Assembly: GCA_903919065.1 (NCBI GenBank)
Contig: CAIXHD010000573.1
Span: 1-38,631, forward strand
Reading direction: 5' to 3'
Source of the DNA: an uncultured Bacteroidota bacterium
Lineage (GTDB): Bacteria; Bacteroidota; Bacteroidia; Bacteroidales; UBA12481
DNA length: 38,631 nucleotides
Part shown: positions 13,723 through 21,821 of the stretch, piece by piece
Numbering within the stretch: position 1 is the stretch's first letter
Layout: each line of letters starts with the position of its first letter
Made by a program: the position numbers and the translations under genes
Notes under the pieces: generated by a model
Seen by the model: only the letters and a program-made list of their open reading frames with translations
What the model was told of the DNA's origin: nothing
Database searches by the model: none

Positions 13723-14940
13723 TCAGTCAATTTTCCCTGTCCATGCGACGAAAACATTGAGTTTTCTGATCAGGTTCTTCATTTTATGCAATGTATCAAG
13801 TTTTATCTTTCCAATAACATAATTATAGGCCGGACCTGTGTATTTCTCCGAAACGGACTCGAAATCAAAATGACTGAGGTCGACCAGATCATGATAACGA
13901 AGATAAACTTCGACGGTAATATCCCTTGTGTACAATGGAGAAGCGAAAAAGTTCAATTTTTTGTATTCATAGCGGTAGTGGTGTTTCCTCGCGGTGATGT
14001 CGGAAAGCACTGCTGAACCAGTTGGGAAGGCACCAGCTCCTTTGCCGAACATAAATTGCTTATCGTAAAACTGGCCTTCAATAATAACTCCATTATATTC
14101 TTCCTCAACACTATAGATATACTCATCTGCACTAACGAACTTAGGCAAAACAAACATGGTGAATTTCTTTCCGTTCACCTTGCTTACCTGGGCAACCAGC
14201 TTTATTTTCTTACTCTTTTCCCTGGCATACAGGATATCGTGTTCAGAAACATTGCTGATCCCATAATGGAATACCTCCTCGGGATCCACCAGTGTACCAA
14301 AGCCATGCAGGGCCAGGATAATCAGTTTAAACATGCTGTCGAAGCCATCAACATCAAATGATGGATTACTTTCTGCAAACCCAAGTTCCTGCGCATATTT
14401 AAGAGCATCATCATAGGTCCAGCCTTGCTGAAAAATCCTGGTCAGGATAAAATTTGATGATCCGTTAAGGATACCGGTAATAGACTGCAAAAGGTCGTTA
14501 TCATAGTATTCCTCGAGATTTCGGATTACAGGAATGCTTCCACAGGCTGAAGCATCGTAGAGAAGTGCAACCCCATGAGTGCGCTGAAGTTCAATCAGCT
14601 CCTTCAAATGATGGGCAAGCATGTTTTTGTTTCCAGAAACAACTGATTTCCCATTCATTAAGGCTGTTTTAACTATCTGATAAGCAGCATCTGCATCATC
14701 AATCAATTCCACAATAAGATTTATTTCCGGATCGTTAAGCAGATCATGAGGGTTGATTGTAACAAGTCTGGAATCAATGGTTCTGGGCTTATCCTTTTGC
14801 TTCACACAGACAATCTTAATGGTAGCATCTGCAGTCTGAACCTCCTGTAATACTTTATATAGGCCCTGCCCCACCACGCCGAACCCAAAGAGTCCGATCA
14901 CGAGTTTGTTTTGCTTTTCAGTTGTCATATTTTCAGTCAT
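13723..14940 (-). CDS. hom: homoserine dehydrogenase
   Basis: This 405-residue enzyme reduces aspartate semialdehyde to homoserine, the branch point to methionine and threonine. The N-terminal Rossmann domain begins [17 protein letters not shown] with the GxGxxG dinucleotide motif; the catalytic part includes [34 protein letters not shown], the substrate-site region [13 protein letters not shown] and [18 protein letters not shown]. There is no aspartokinase domain, so it is the single-function form; the last 80 residues are divergent. ATG 14940 overlaps the metX stop by 8 bases (a second ATG is at 14928), and metH starts one base after its stop. Its place between metX and metH suggests the methionine branch is fed by this copy (inference). 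Confidence 0.93.
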   Translation of the reverse strand: MTENMTTEKQNKLVIGLFGFGVVGQGLYKVLQEVQTADATIKIVCVKQKDKPRTIDSRLVTINPHDLLNDPEINLIVELIDDADAAYQIVKTALMNGKSVVSGNKNMLAHHLKELIELQRTHGVALLYDASACGSIPVIRNLEEYYDNDLLQSITGILNGSSNFILTRIFQQGWTYDDALKYAQELGFAESNPSFDVDGFDSMFKLIILALHGFGTLVDPEEVFHYGISNVSEHDILYAREKSKKIKLVAQVSKVNGKKFTMFVLPKFVSADEYIYSVEEEYNGVIIEGQFYDKQFMFGKGAGAFPTGSAVLSDITARKHHYRYEYKKLNFFASPLYTRDITVEVYLRYHDLVDLSHFDFESVSEKYTGPAYNYVIGKIKLDTLHKMKNLIRKLNVFVAWTGKID

Positions 14941-15958
14941 TTATGATGGGTTTTAAAATATTGGTAAGGGCTTCGACTTCAATCAGGAAGCCATCGTGCC
15001 CGTAAAATGAATCAATTTCAAAATATTTTGAATCAGGAACAAATTCGGCAATTAGCTTTTGTTCCTCTGGTGGAAAGAGCAGATCGCTTGATATTCCAAC
15101 AGCTATTGTTTTAGCCTTTATACATGACAGTGCAGGTTGGAGTCCCCCGCGGCCTCGTCCGACGTTATGGGAATCCAGCGTTTTGGTAACAGTATCGTAG
15201 GAATAGGCATTAAACCGGCGATCCAGTTTTTGTCCCTGGTATTGCTGATAAGAAGCAGCTTTGAAATCTTCAAGCTTATTTTCATCCGGATCGGTCTGAG
15301 TATGCTGATAGGTATGCCTGTTGCGGTAGCTGAGCAAGGCCATTGCGCGGGCAGCGCGTATCCCTTTAGATCCACCATCGGCCTGACCCAGTGCAAAAGT
15401 TTCATCGGCCATCAGAGCCATCCGCTGTGCCTCGTTAAAAGCTATTCCCCAGGCAGAAGCCCGTGCATTGGTAGCCACCGGTGCAATGTACCGGAAGAGT
15501 TCAGGTTCCTGAATGGCCCATTCAAGAATCTGCTGGCCTCCAAGTGACCCCCCGATACCAAGGTGAATTTTCTTTATACCAAGGAATTTCCTGAGTTCAT
15601 CCAGAACCTGAACAACGTCTCTCACAGTGATCAGCGGAAAACTATGCAAATAAGGATTGCTTGTTTCAGGATCGATTGAAATGGGACCCGTTGTTCCATA
15701 ACATGACCCTGGAATATTAGCACAGATAATAAAGTATTTATCGGTATCCATCAGCAAGCCCGGGCCAACCATACCCGGCCACCAGTCGTAAACGTCAGAA
15801 TTTGCAGTTAAGGCGTGGCAGACCCAAATAACATTATCAAGAGTCTCATTCAGCTTGCCGAAAGTATGGAATGCGACCTGATATTTGGGCAGGATCGCTC
15901 TGTTTTCCAGCTGGAGCGGCTTCGTAAATTCAAATATATGAGGTTCGAGTTGTGTCAT
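14933..15958 (-). CDS. metX: homoserine O-acetyltransferase
   Basis: This 341-residue alpha/beta-hydrolase-fold enzyme acylates homoserine, the first committed step to methionine. Marks are NVIWVCHALTANSDV, the region NIPGSCYGTTGPIS, the nucleophile elbow GGSLGGQQ with Ser138, and the C-terminal GHDGFLIE with the catalytic histidine. Whether acetyl-CoA or succinyl-CoA is used depends on a few residues I did not check; acetyl is usual for MetX paired with MetY. Its ATG overlaps the metY stop (ATGA) and its stop overlaps the hom start, so translation of the three genes is linked. Confidence 0.93.
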   Translation of the reverse strand: MTQLEPHIFEFTKPLQLENRAILPKYQVAFHTFGKLNETLDNVIWVCHALTANSDVYDWWPGMVGPGLLMDTDKYFIICANIPGSCYGTTGPISIDPETSNPYLHSFPLITVRDVVQVLDELRKFLGIKKIHLGIGGSLGGQQILEWAIQEPELFRYIAPVATNARASAWGIAFNEAQRMALMADETFALGQADGGSKGIRAARAMALLSYRNRHTYQHTQTDPDENKLEDFKAASYQQYQGQKLDRRFNAYSYDTVTKTLDSHNVGRGRGGLQPALSCIKAKTIAVGISSDLLFPPEEQKLIAEFVPDSKYFEIDSFYGHDGFLIEVEALTNILKPIIND

Positions 15959-17229
15959 AACTGATTGATTGCCTGTTCAAAATCTATGATAATATCATCA
16001 ATATGCTCGAGTCCCACAGAAACCCTGAACAGGTTGGGATGAACACCTGCAGCAATCTGCTCAGCCTCGCTCAATTGCTGATGAGTAGTAGCTGAAGGTT
16101 GAATAATCAGAGTGCGTGAGTCACCAACATTGGCCAGATGGCTGACAAATTTGAATTTCTCAACCAGATGACGGTTCACCAGTTTATCTCCTTTTAAAAT
16201 AAATGTCAGGACTCCACCGAAGCCATTACTTAAGTATTTCTTAGCCAGACTATGATTCTGATCGCCGGGAAGGCCAGGATAACCCACTTTTTCAACTCTT
16301 GGGTGCTTATGAAGAAATTCAGCAAGTTTAAGTGTGTTTTCACACTGGCGGTCGAGTCGGAGCGAGAGGGTTTCCAAACCCTGAAGGAGCAGGAATGCAT
16401 CAAACGGGCTAAGAGACGGACCGAAGTCACGTAATCCGATTGTCCGTGCACGCACGATATATGCTTGGTTTTTAAACTGCTCAAACCATTTGAAGCCATG
16501 ATATTCCGGGGATGGTTCTGTTAATTGTGGGAACTTGCCGTTATCCCATGGAAAATTCCCGCCGTCGATAATTACCCCTGCTATAGTTGTACCATGACCA
16601 CCAATCCATTTTGTAGCAGATTCGACAACAATGTTTGCACCATAATCTATTGGCCGGCAAAGATATCCCCCTGCGGCAAAGGTATTATCAACGATCAATG
16701 GGATTCCGTATTTCTCACCCAAACGGGCAAAAGCTTCAAAATCCGGTATGGAGAATCCCGGATTACTAATAGTTTCAACATAAAGCCCACGGGTATTCTG
16801 ATCTATAAGTTTCTCGAAATCAACTACCTGGTCTGACACAGAGAACCGGACATCGACACCCAGGTTTTTAAAACTGTGACGAAACTGGTTTAATGTCCCT
16901 CCATATAAGAAAGGTGAGGATATGAGGTTATCGCCTGGTTTAAGAATATTATTCAGGGCAATAAACTGGGCAGCATGTCCGGAGGAAACAGCGAGCGCTC
17001 CGGTACCACCTTCGAGGGCTGCAATTCTCTTTTCAAAGACCTCAACAGTAGGGTTTGAGATTCTTGTATAAATATGTCCTGCTTCTTTAAGATCAAAAAG
17101 TGCGGCAGCATGATCTGCATCACGAAAAACATAGGAAGTAGTCTGATATATTGGTACAGCCCGGCTAAGAGTATCTGAATCAGGCTGATGCCCGGCATGG
17201 ATCTGCAGCGTTTCAAATTTGTACGACAT
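15955..17229 (-). CDS. metY: O-acetylhomoserine sulfhydrylase
   Basis: This PLP enzyme of 424 residues makes homocysteine directly from O-acetylhomoserine and sulfide. The N-terminus FETLQIHAGHQPDSDTLSRA, the PIYQTTSYVF segment and the length are typical of O-acetylhomoserine aminocarboxypropyltransferases. Lys207 in ESATKWIGGHG binds PLP. I start it at ATG 17229 (MSYKFETLQ); a GTG in frame at 17256 would add residues that do not look conserved. It is the first gene of the methionine operon and lies about 200 bases downstream of a well-formed promoter, with a Met-rich leader ORF and hairpins between. The next gene overlaps by ATGA. Confidence 0.94.
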   Translation of the reverse strand: MSYKFETLQIHAGHQPDSDTLSRAVPIYQTTSYVFRDADHAAALFDLKEAGHIYTRISNPTVEVFEKRIAALEGGTGALAVSSGHAAQFIALNNILKPGDNLISSPFLYGGTLNQFRHSFKNLGVDVRFSVSDQVVDFEKLIDQNTRGLYVETISNPGFSIPDFEAFARLGEKYGIPLIVDNTFAAGGYLCRPIDYGANIVVESATKWIGGHGTTIAGVIIDGGNFPWDNGKFPQLTEPSPEYHGFKWFEQFKNQAYIVRARTIGLRDFGPSLSPFDAFLLLQGLETLSLRLDRQCENTLKLAEFLHKHPRVEKVGYPGLPGDQNHSLAKKYLSNGFGGVLTFILKGDKLVNRHLVEKFKFVSHLANVGDSRTLIIQPSATTHQQLSEAEQIAAGVHPNLFRVSVGLEHIDDIIIDFEQAINQL

Positions 17230-17329
17230 GGCAATAAGATTAAATTGGTTTTGCACGATAACTCATGCGGTAAAAAGTAAACTAAGATAACATCAAAAGA
17301 GATTGACCAATGCTCAGGTCTGGAGTTCA

Positions 17330-17355
17330 GGGGCAAGCTGGTTTAGGCTTACCCC
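17330..17355 (-). promoter_or_regulatory. leader hairpin of the met operon
   Basis: In the minus-strand RNA, GGGGTAAGC (17355-17347) pairs with GCTTGCCCC (17338-17330) over 9 bp with one G-U pair and an 8-base loop. The 5' arm contains the stop codon of the Met-rich leader ORF, so a ribosome finishing that ORF would open the hairpin. A longer-range 6-bp pairing, AATGCT (17364-17359, over the last Met codon) with AGCATT (17314-17309), would enclose it. A weak stem GAG-c-ATT/AAT-CTC followed by TTTT lies just downstream (about 17296-17316). I looked for SAM-I, SAM-II and cobalamin riboswitch cores and did not find them. Confidence 0.55.
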
Positions 17356-17423
17356 AAAAGCATTAACATATCCAGCATCCGGAGGGTGGAAAAAATCTGA
17401 TATGTAGAATGTTTTGAGATCAT
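17349..17423 (-). CDS. candidate Met-rich leader peptide of the met operon
   Basis: This is a 24-codon ORF in the transcribed leader of metY, beginning MISKHSTYQI and ending RMLDMLMLLG. Three of the last nine codons are Met (ATG), besides the start. The start codon is 18 bases after the predicted -7 box, so the ORF would be near the 5' end of the mRNA, and its TAA stop (17349-17351) falls inside the 5' arm of a strong hairpin. Placement and composition are what amino-acid attenuators show: a short peptide rich in the regulated amino acid, followed by RNA structure. I see no classical strong terminator afterwards, so the mechanism is open. It could still be chance. Confidence 0.5.
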   Translation of the reverse strand: MISKHSTYQIFSTLRMLDMLMLLG

Positions 17424-17441
17424 ACTGCTTATTTCGGTTGG

Positions 17442-17472
17442 CAAAGTTAAAACGATTTTTCTAAAACGCAAA
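17442..17472 (-). promoter_or_regulatory. Bacteroidota-type promoter of the methionine operon
   Basis: On the minus strand, TTTG (17472-17469) is followed after 19 bases by TAACTTTG (17449-17442). This matches the Bacteroidota primary-sigma consensus TTTG-N19-TAnnTTTG exactly and has the same spacing as the HU promoter in this window. Transcription would start near 17435, giving a leader of about 205 bases before metY. The heptamer array at 17481-17564 begins only 8 bases upstream of the -33 element. Confidence 0.75.
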
Positions 17473-17480
17473 TTGAAAAA

Positions 17481-17564
17481 GGGCATCGGGTTTCGGGTAT
17501 GGGGTATCGGGTGTCGGGTGTCGGGTATCGGGTATCAGGTATCGGGTATCAGGTATCGGGTGTC
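17481..17564. repeat. heptamer tandem array, unit GGGTATC
   Basis: Twelve head-to-tail 7-base units with no indels: the first four bases are nearly always GGGT and the last three vary (ATC, GTC, TTC, ATG), with two AGGTATC units. It lies between the met operon promoter and the transhydrogenase operon, in a 400-base stretch with no gene other than the leader ORF. It is non-coding as far as I can see. Short heptanucleotide tandem repeats are known from cyanobacteria (STRR); whether this is comparable is unknown. Confidence 0.9.
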
Positions 17565-17632
17565 GTATGTTTTAAAAATTAGTAGATTTAACCACTCGAT
17601 GAAATAAATGTTTGAACACAAATTTTAAGGCT

Positions 17633-18757
17633 ATGATAGCAGGCATTTTTAAAGAAAAAGCCGGTGAAAACAGGGTTATCCTATTGCCCGAAACCGTTGC
17701 TGAACTGATTAAGAAGAAGGTTGAAGTATGGGTGGAGAAGGGAGCAGGAGAAGCTTCATACTCTTCAGATGAACAATATGAAAATGCTGGTGCAAAGATC
17801 AAAAGTGCAGATGATATACTCAAGGGAGCTGATTTGTTGTTAAGGATTTCTCCACCAGAGGATCAATGGCTCAAGAAAATCAGTGGAACACAGGTTTGGA
17901 TTGGTATTCTTAATCCTTTATCTGAGAAAGAGCTTGTGCAGGAGCTTATCGACCATAAACTAACAACATTCAGTCTCGATATTCTTCCCCGAACGAGCCG
18001 CGCGCAGGCCATGGATATTTTATCATCGCAGGCAACGGCTGCCGGATATCGCGCTGTATTGGACGCTGCGATGCACCTTCCAACTTTTTTCCCAATGTTC
18101 ATGACTGCAGCCGGTACGATCACCCCTGCTAAAGTGTTGATACTTGGTGCTGGAGTTGCAGGATTACAGGCTATCGCCACCTCCAGAAAGCTGGGAGCAA
18201 GAGTGGAAGCATTTGATGTGCGCACGGCGGTTAAAGAGGAAGTGGAAAGTCTGGGTGCAAAGTTTGTTGAAGTTGAAGGAGCAAAAGATGATAAGGCTGC
18301 TGGTGGTTATGCTGTTGAGCAATCCGAAGACTATCAGAAAAAACAGCGACAGGCGGTTCATGACCATGCTGTAAAGAGTGATGTTGTAATTACCACGGCT
18401 CAGATTCCGGGTAAAATGGCTCCGAAGTTATTAATGAAGGCAACCGTTGAACAAATGAAGCCCGGCTCCGTGGTAGTTGATCTGGCTGCATCAACCGGCG
18501 GAAACTGCGAGCTTACAGTGAACGGCAAGACTATTGAACACCATGGGGTGAGGATTATCGGCCAGTCATTTTATCCATCTACGATCTCTAAGGATGCGAG
18601 TAAGATGTTTGGAAAAAATGCACTGAATTTCATGAGCCTCATCATTAATCCCGAAGGTTCCCTGAATCTGAATTTCGCAGATGATATTGTATCAGGGACC
18701 TGTGTTACCCATAATGGAGAAATCATCAATACAAGAGTAAAAAGTCTCTTCTCATAA
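17633..18757 (+). CDS. pntAA: proton-translocating NAD(P) transhydrogenase, alpha-1 subunit
   Basis: This soluble NAD(H)-binding subunit of 374 residues (domain I) works with the next two genes as a membrane transhydrogenase, passing hydride from NADH to NADP+ with proton flow. Marks are the alanine-dehydrogenase-like N-terminus (FKEKAGENRVILLPETVAEL), SRAQAMDILSSQATAAGYRA, the NAD site VLILGAGVAGLQAIATSRKL ending in AFDVR, and the mobile loop with EQSEDYQKKQ. I start it at ATG 17633 (MIAGIFKEK), preceded by AAGG at 17627-17630; an in-frame TTG at 17612 is less likely. The 12-base gap to pntAB and the 9-base gap from there to pntB show one operon. Confidence 0.95.
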   Translation: MIAGIFKEKAGENRVILLPETVAELIKKKVEVWVEKGAGEASYSSDEQYENAGAKIKSADDILKGADLLLRISPPEDQWLKKISGTQVWIGILNPLSEKELVQELIDHKLTTFSLDILPRTSRAQAMDILSSQATAAGYRAVLDAAMHLPTFFPMFMTAAGTITPAKVLILGAGVAGLQAIATSRKLGARVEAFDVRTAVKEEVESLGAKFVEVEGAKDDKAAGGYAVEQSEDYQKKQRQAVHDHAVKSDVVITTAQIPGKMAPKLLMKATVEQMKPGSVVVDLAASTGGNCELTVNGKTIEHHGVRIIGQSFYPSTISKDASKMFGKNALNFMSLIINPEGSLNLNFADDIVSGTCVTHNGEIINTRVKSLFS

Positions 18758-18769
18758 AATTCCTAAGCC

Positions 18770-19072
18770 ATGCATGAAATACTAAGTTTTATCTACGTCA
18801 ATAAAGAGGCGATTTTTATAATCGCCCTGTCCATTCTTCTGGGAATTGAAGTGATTTCACATGTTCCTGCCATCCTCCATACACCGTTGATGTCGGGGGC
18901 CAATGCTATCCATGGTGTTGTAATTATTGGAGCGATCATCGTGATGGGACATGCCGATACGACTGCATCCATGATTTTGGGTTTTCTGGCAGTTGTGCTG
19001 GGGACGCTAAATGTTGTAGGCGGATTTGTTGTTACCGACCGGATGTTGGAGATGTTCAAAAAAAAGAAATAA
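18770..19072 (+). CDS. pntAB: transhydrogenase alpha-2 membrane subunit
   Basis: This 100-residue membrane protein has three hydrophobic segments: IFIIALSILLGIEVISHVPA, AIHGVVIIGAIIVMGHA and MILGFLAVVLGTLNVVGGFV, ending in the lysine-rich FKKKK. The sequence SHVPAILHTPLMSGANAIHG is the family signature. In many bacteria this part is fused to PntA; here it is separate, as in other three-subunit transhydrogenases. It forms part of the proton channel with PntB. Confidence 0.95.
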   Translation: MHEILSFIYVNKEAIFIIALSILLGIEVISHVPAILHTPLMSGANAIHGVVIIGAIIVMGHADTTASMILGFLAVVLGTLNVVGGFVVTDRMLEMFKKKK

Positions 19073-19081
19073 TCAAGGACC

Positions 19082-20518
19082 ATGAATATATTACAAAATA
19101 TCCCCATAGGTGATTCCGTTCTCGAAATCAGCTATCTGATTGCTTCCGTACTGTTCATTTTCGGCCTTAAGATGCTCAGTCATCCTGAAAGTGCCCGAAA
19201 AGGCAACTTCCTGGCTGCCATAGGGATGGTATTAGCCATTGTCTGCACGCTGTTGTTTCACCGAAAAGACGGAAAACCAATTGAACATTTGGGATTGATT
19301 TTGGCTGCCATTGCTATTGGAACTGCCATCGGATGGGCCATTGCTGTTAAAGTTAAAATGACTGCAATGCCTCAGCTGGTCTCCTTTTTCAATGGTATGG
19401 GGGGTGCCGCGGCTGCGCTAATTTCATTGATGGAATTCCCGAGAATGGCACCCGAACTGATCCAGCAACATGGCATGCTGAATGGTCATGCAATTGCCAT
19501 ACTACTTGGTTTAGTTATCGGTAGTGTTTCATTTGCCGGGAGTATGATTGCCTTTGGAAAGCTGGCTGAGAAAATCGGTGATCCGAAGCTTAAGTTCATG
19601 CGGGTGGTCAACCTTCTGTTTCTGGTAGGAATATTGATATTTGTGGTAGTGATTCTCTCCCAGGGCAAAGTTGAGCCAAAAGATATCAGTTGGATGGCGT
19701 ATGCCCTTTTAGGATTTTCCCTGATTTACGGTATAACCTTTGTAATCCCCATCGGTGGTGCAGACATGCCTGTTGTGATCTCCCTGCTCAATTCATTTAC
19801 CGGGGTGGCAGCAGCCATGGGTGGATTCCTATACAACAATCAGGTTATGCTCACGGGAGGTATTCTGGTTGGATCGGCCGGTACCATACTGACCGTGCTA
19901 ATGTGTAAAGCAATGAACCGTTCACTTCTCAATGTTATCATCGGAGCTTTCGGAGGCGGTGGAGCAGGTTTGGACAAAGTAGCCGGATCCATGAAAGAGA
20001 TCAGTGTCAGCGATGCAGCAGTACTTTTAAGCTACAGTCAGAAAGTGGTTATCGTTCCCGGCTATGGTCTGGCGGTTGCACAGGCACAGCATATCTGTCA
20101 TGAAATGGAAAAGCTGCTCGATGAAAAGGGAGTCAATGTCCGTTATGCCATACACCCCGTTGCGGGCCGCATGCCCGGTCACATGAACGTATTGCTTGCC
20201 GAGGCCGACGTTTCTTACGATAAGCTCCATGAGAGCGAAGAGATCAATGACGATATGCGCAATGTGGATGTTGTGGTTGTTATCGGCGCCAACGATGTCG
20301 TTAACCCTGCTGCAGCAGATGATCCGTCCAGTCCGATTTACGGTATGCCAGTGGTCAGGGTATGGGAAGCAAAAAGTGTTATCGTGATGAAACGCGGTAT
20401 GGGTAAAGGCTATGCAGCGATTGAGAACTTCCTTTTTTACAATGCCAATACCAGGATGCTTTTCGGAAATGCAAAGGACAGTATTCAGAAGCTGATTGGG
20501 GAGATTAAGAATTTGTAG
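19082..20518 (+). CDS. pntB: transhydrogenase beta subunit
   Basis: This 478-residue subunit has a membrane half (about residues 1-270, some eight to nine hydrophobic segments) and a soluble NADP(H)-binding half. Clear marks are LVSFFNGMGGAAAALISLME, IPIGGADMPVVISLLNSFTG, and in the C-terminal domain VIVPGYGLAVAQAQH, HPVAGRMPGHMNVLLAEA, GANDVVNPAA and PVVRVWEAKSVIVMKR. It is complete and of usual length. Its stop is followed at once by a heptamer array and then by an intrinsic terminator, so the array lies in the 3' untranslated region of this operon. The complex supplies NADPH for biosynthesis. Confidence 0.96.
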   Translation: MNILQNIPIGDSVLEISYLIASVLFIFGLKMLSHPESARKGNFLAAIGMVLAIVCTLLFHRKDGKPIEHLGLILAAIAIGTAIGWAIAVKVKMTAMPQLVSFFNGMGGAAAALISLMEFPRMAPELIQQHGMLNGHAIAILLGLVIGSVSFAGSMIAFGKLAEKIGDPKLKFMRVVNLLFLVGILIFVVVILSQGKVEPKDISWMAYALLGFSLIYGITFVIPIGGADMPVVISLLNSFTGVAAAMGGFLYNNQVMLTGGILVGSAGTILTVLMCKAMNRSLLNVIIGAFGGGGAGLDKVAGSMKEISVSDAAVLLSYSQKVVIVPGYGLAVAQAQHICHEMEKLLDEKGVNVRYAIHPVAGRMPGHMNVLLAEADVSYDKLHESEEINDDMRNVDVVVVIGANDVVNPAAADDPSSPIYGMPVVRVWEAKSVIVMKRGMGKGYAAIENFLFYNANTRMLFGNAKDSIQKLIGEIKNL

Positions 20519-20519
20519 G

Positions 20520-20610
20520 CAGTCGGCAGTACTCAGTCTTCAGTACTCAGTACTCAGTACTCAGTACTCAGTACTCAGTCTTCAGTACTCAGTTGGCAGT
20601 CGGCAGGAGG
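20520..20610. repeat. heptamer tandem array, unit CAGTACT
   Basis: Thirteen 7-base units without indels: CAGTCGG, CAGTACT, CAGTCTT, CAGTACT five times, CAGTCTT, CAGTACT, CAGTTGG, CAGTCGG, CAGGAGG. Apart from the last, CAGT is constant and the last three bases vary; the order of variants is almost symmetric about the centre. It starts one base after the pntB stop and ends 16 bases before the terminator, so it should be transcribed. Confidence 0.92.
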
Positions 20611-20626
20611 CACTGATATAAATAGG

Positions 20627-20648
20627 CCCCGGTTTTAACCGGGGTTTT
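20627..20648 (+). terminator. intrinsic terminator after the pnt operon
   Basis: CCCCGGTT and AACCGGGG form an 8-bp perfect stem around TT, followed by TTTT. It ends the pntAA-pntAB-pntB transcript and, being palindromic, may also serve the convergent desaturase gene, although the U-tract on that side is poor. Its core CGGTTTTAACCG recurs near 30411-30430. Confidence 0.75.
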
Positions 20649-20714
20649 AAAATGAATTGTCATCAAGCGCAGCAACTCATTTTTATTTTTGTCCCCTTCT
20701 TCGCCTCTTGAGCT

Positions 20715-21722
20715 TTAATTTCTGGCTTCAGTGAAGCTCACCAGCCTGTTCGATTTTTCGTCCCAAAGCCGAAGCCTGAGTGATTTAAAACTCTGTGCTA
20801 AAGTTATTGGTTCAATTTTCCGGAACAAAGCATTTTCATTATGGCACTTTTCCAGCTTATAATTGGGGATACGTGCGCTGAGGTGATGAACATGATGAAA
20901 TCCGATATGTCCGGAAAACCACTGGAGCAAGCGGGGCAATTTATAAAATGAACTGCCATTAAGTGCCACGGTTTCATAGTCCCATACTTTATCGCGGTAC
21001 CAATGAACCCCATTGTATTGATGCTGAACATAGAAAAGCCATACACCCCAAATGGCTGCGAAATAATAAACCGGCAGCTGAATTAGGATCAGTGTCTTAA
21101 ATCCAATTAAAAGACCGACACCCCCAAAAAGAATGATAATGGCAATATTGGTCCATACGATATTCCATTTCTCCCGCGATTGAAGGTTTCGGGTAAAAAT
21201 CCTGTTTTGAACGATAAAAATCAACGGAGGTGCAATCAGAAACATGACTGCAGGATTCCGGTAAATGCGATAAAAAGTCCTTTTGTACCACTTTGCCGCT
21301 TTATATTCCTCCACTGTCATGGTCAGAACATCTCCTATCCCGCGCTTATCCAGGTTCCCGACAGTAGCATGATGTTTATTGTGGCTGCGGTGCCAGGAGT
21401 GATAAGCGGTGAACGTGAGTAATCCGGTAAAGAAGCCTATCCATTCATTCCACACGGGCTTTTTAAAAAACGATTTATGGCCGCAATCGTGAAAAATAAT
21501 GAATATCCGAACCATGAATCCGGCCGCAGGAATTGCCAGTGCCAGGGTAATCCAGTAAGAAATATCAATACTGAAATACATAAGTAACCAGATCACCAAT
21601 AACGGGCCGACAGAATCTATTAACTGCCAGATACTCTTTCTGAGATCAGGAAAATTATATTTCGAAATGATGGTCCTCCAGCTTGGATCACCAACGTTTT
21701 TGGTTGCATCAACAGTTTCCAT
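20715..21722 (-). CDS. membrane fatty acid desaturase
   Basis: This 335-residue integral membrane di-iron enzyme has the three histidine boxes: HDCGHKS, HRSHNKHH and HHVHH (in GFHHVHHLSARIPNYKL), with hydrophobic segments between them. The layout is that of the acyl-lipid delta-12/omega-6 desaturase branch (DesA-like), which puts double bonds in membrane fatty acids using oxygen; regiospecificity is not certain. I choose ATG 21722 (METVDATKN) because AAGGGAG lies 8-9 bases upstream; a GTG at 21740 would extend it by six residues across that site. Need for oxygen suggests the organism meets at least microaerobic conditions (inference). Confidence 0.9.
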   Translation of the reverse strand: METVDATKNVGDPSWRTIISKYNFPDLRKSIWQLIDSVGPLLVIWLLMYFSIDISYWITLALAIPAAGFMVRIFIIFHDCGHKSFFKKPVWNEWIGFFTGLLTFTAYHSWHRSHNKHHATVGNLDKRGIGDVLTMTVEEYKAAKWYKRTFYRIYRNPAVMFLIAPPLIFIVQNRIFTRNLQSREKWNIVWTNIAIIILFGGVGLLIGFKTLILIQLPVYYFAAIWGVWLFYVQHQYNGVHWYRDKVWDYETVALNGSSFYKLPRLLQWFSGHIGFHHVHHLSARIPNYKLEKCHNENALFRKIEPITLAQSFKSLRLRLWDEKSNRLVSFTEARN

Positions 21723-21821
21723 GATTAGAACTCCCTTCACTTACTAATTTACGAAAAAAAAAATAATAAAAGAAGGTTGACGCCTGGAAAGGGTAAAAGT
21801 TGAGGGTCAAAAGCCAATTTA

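Noticed and set aside
13722-13757. Longer metH N-terminus from ATG 13757
   Set aside because: It lies inside the end of hom, and the conserved protein begins after [10 protein letters not shown]; it cannot be excluded but is less likely.
17230-17435. SAM-I, SAM-II or cobalamin riboswitch in the met leader
   Set aside because: I looked for the S-box core (GAGGG, GCAACC), the SAM-II pattern and the B12-box pattern on the transcribed strand and found none; the leader ORF and hairpin fit better.
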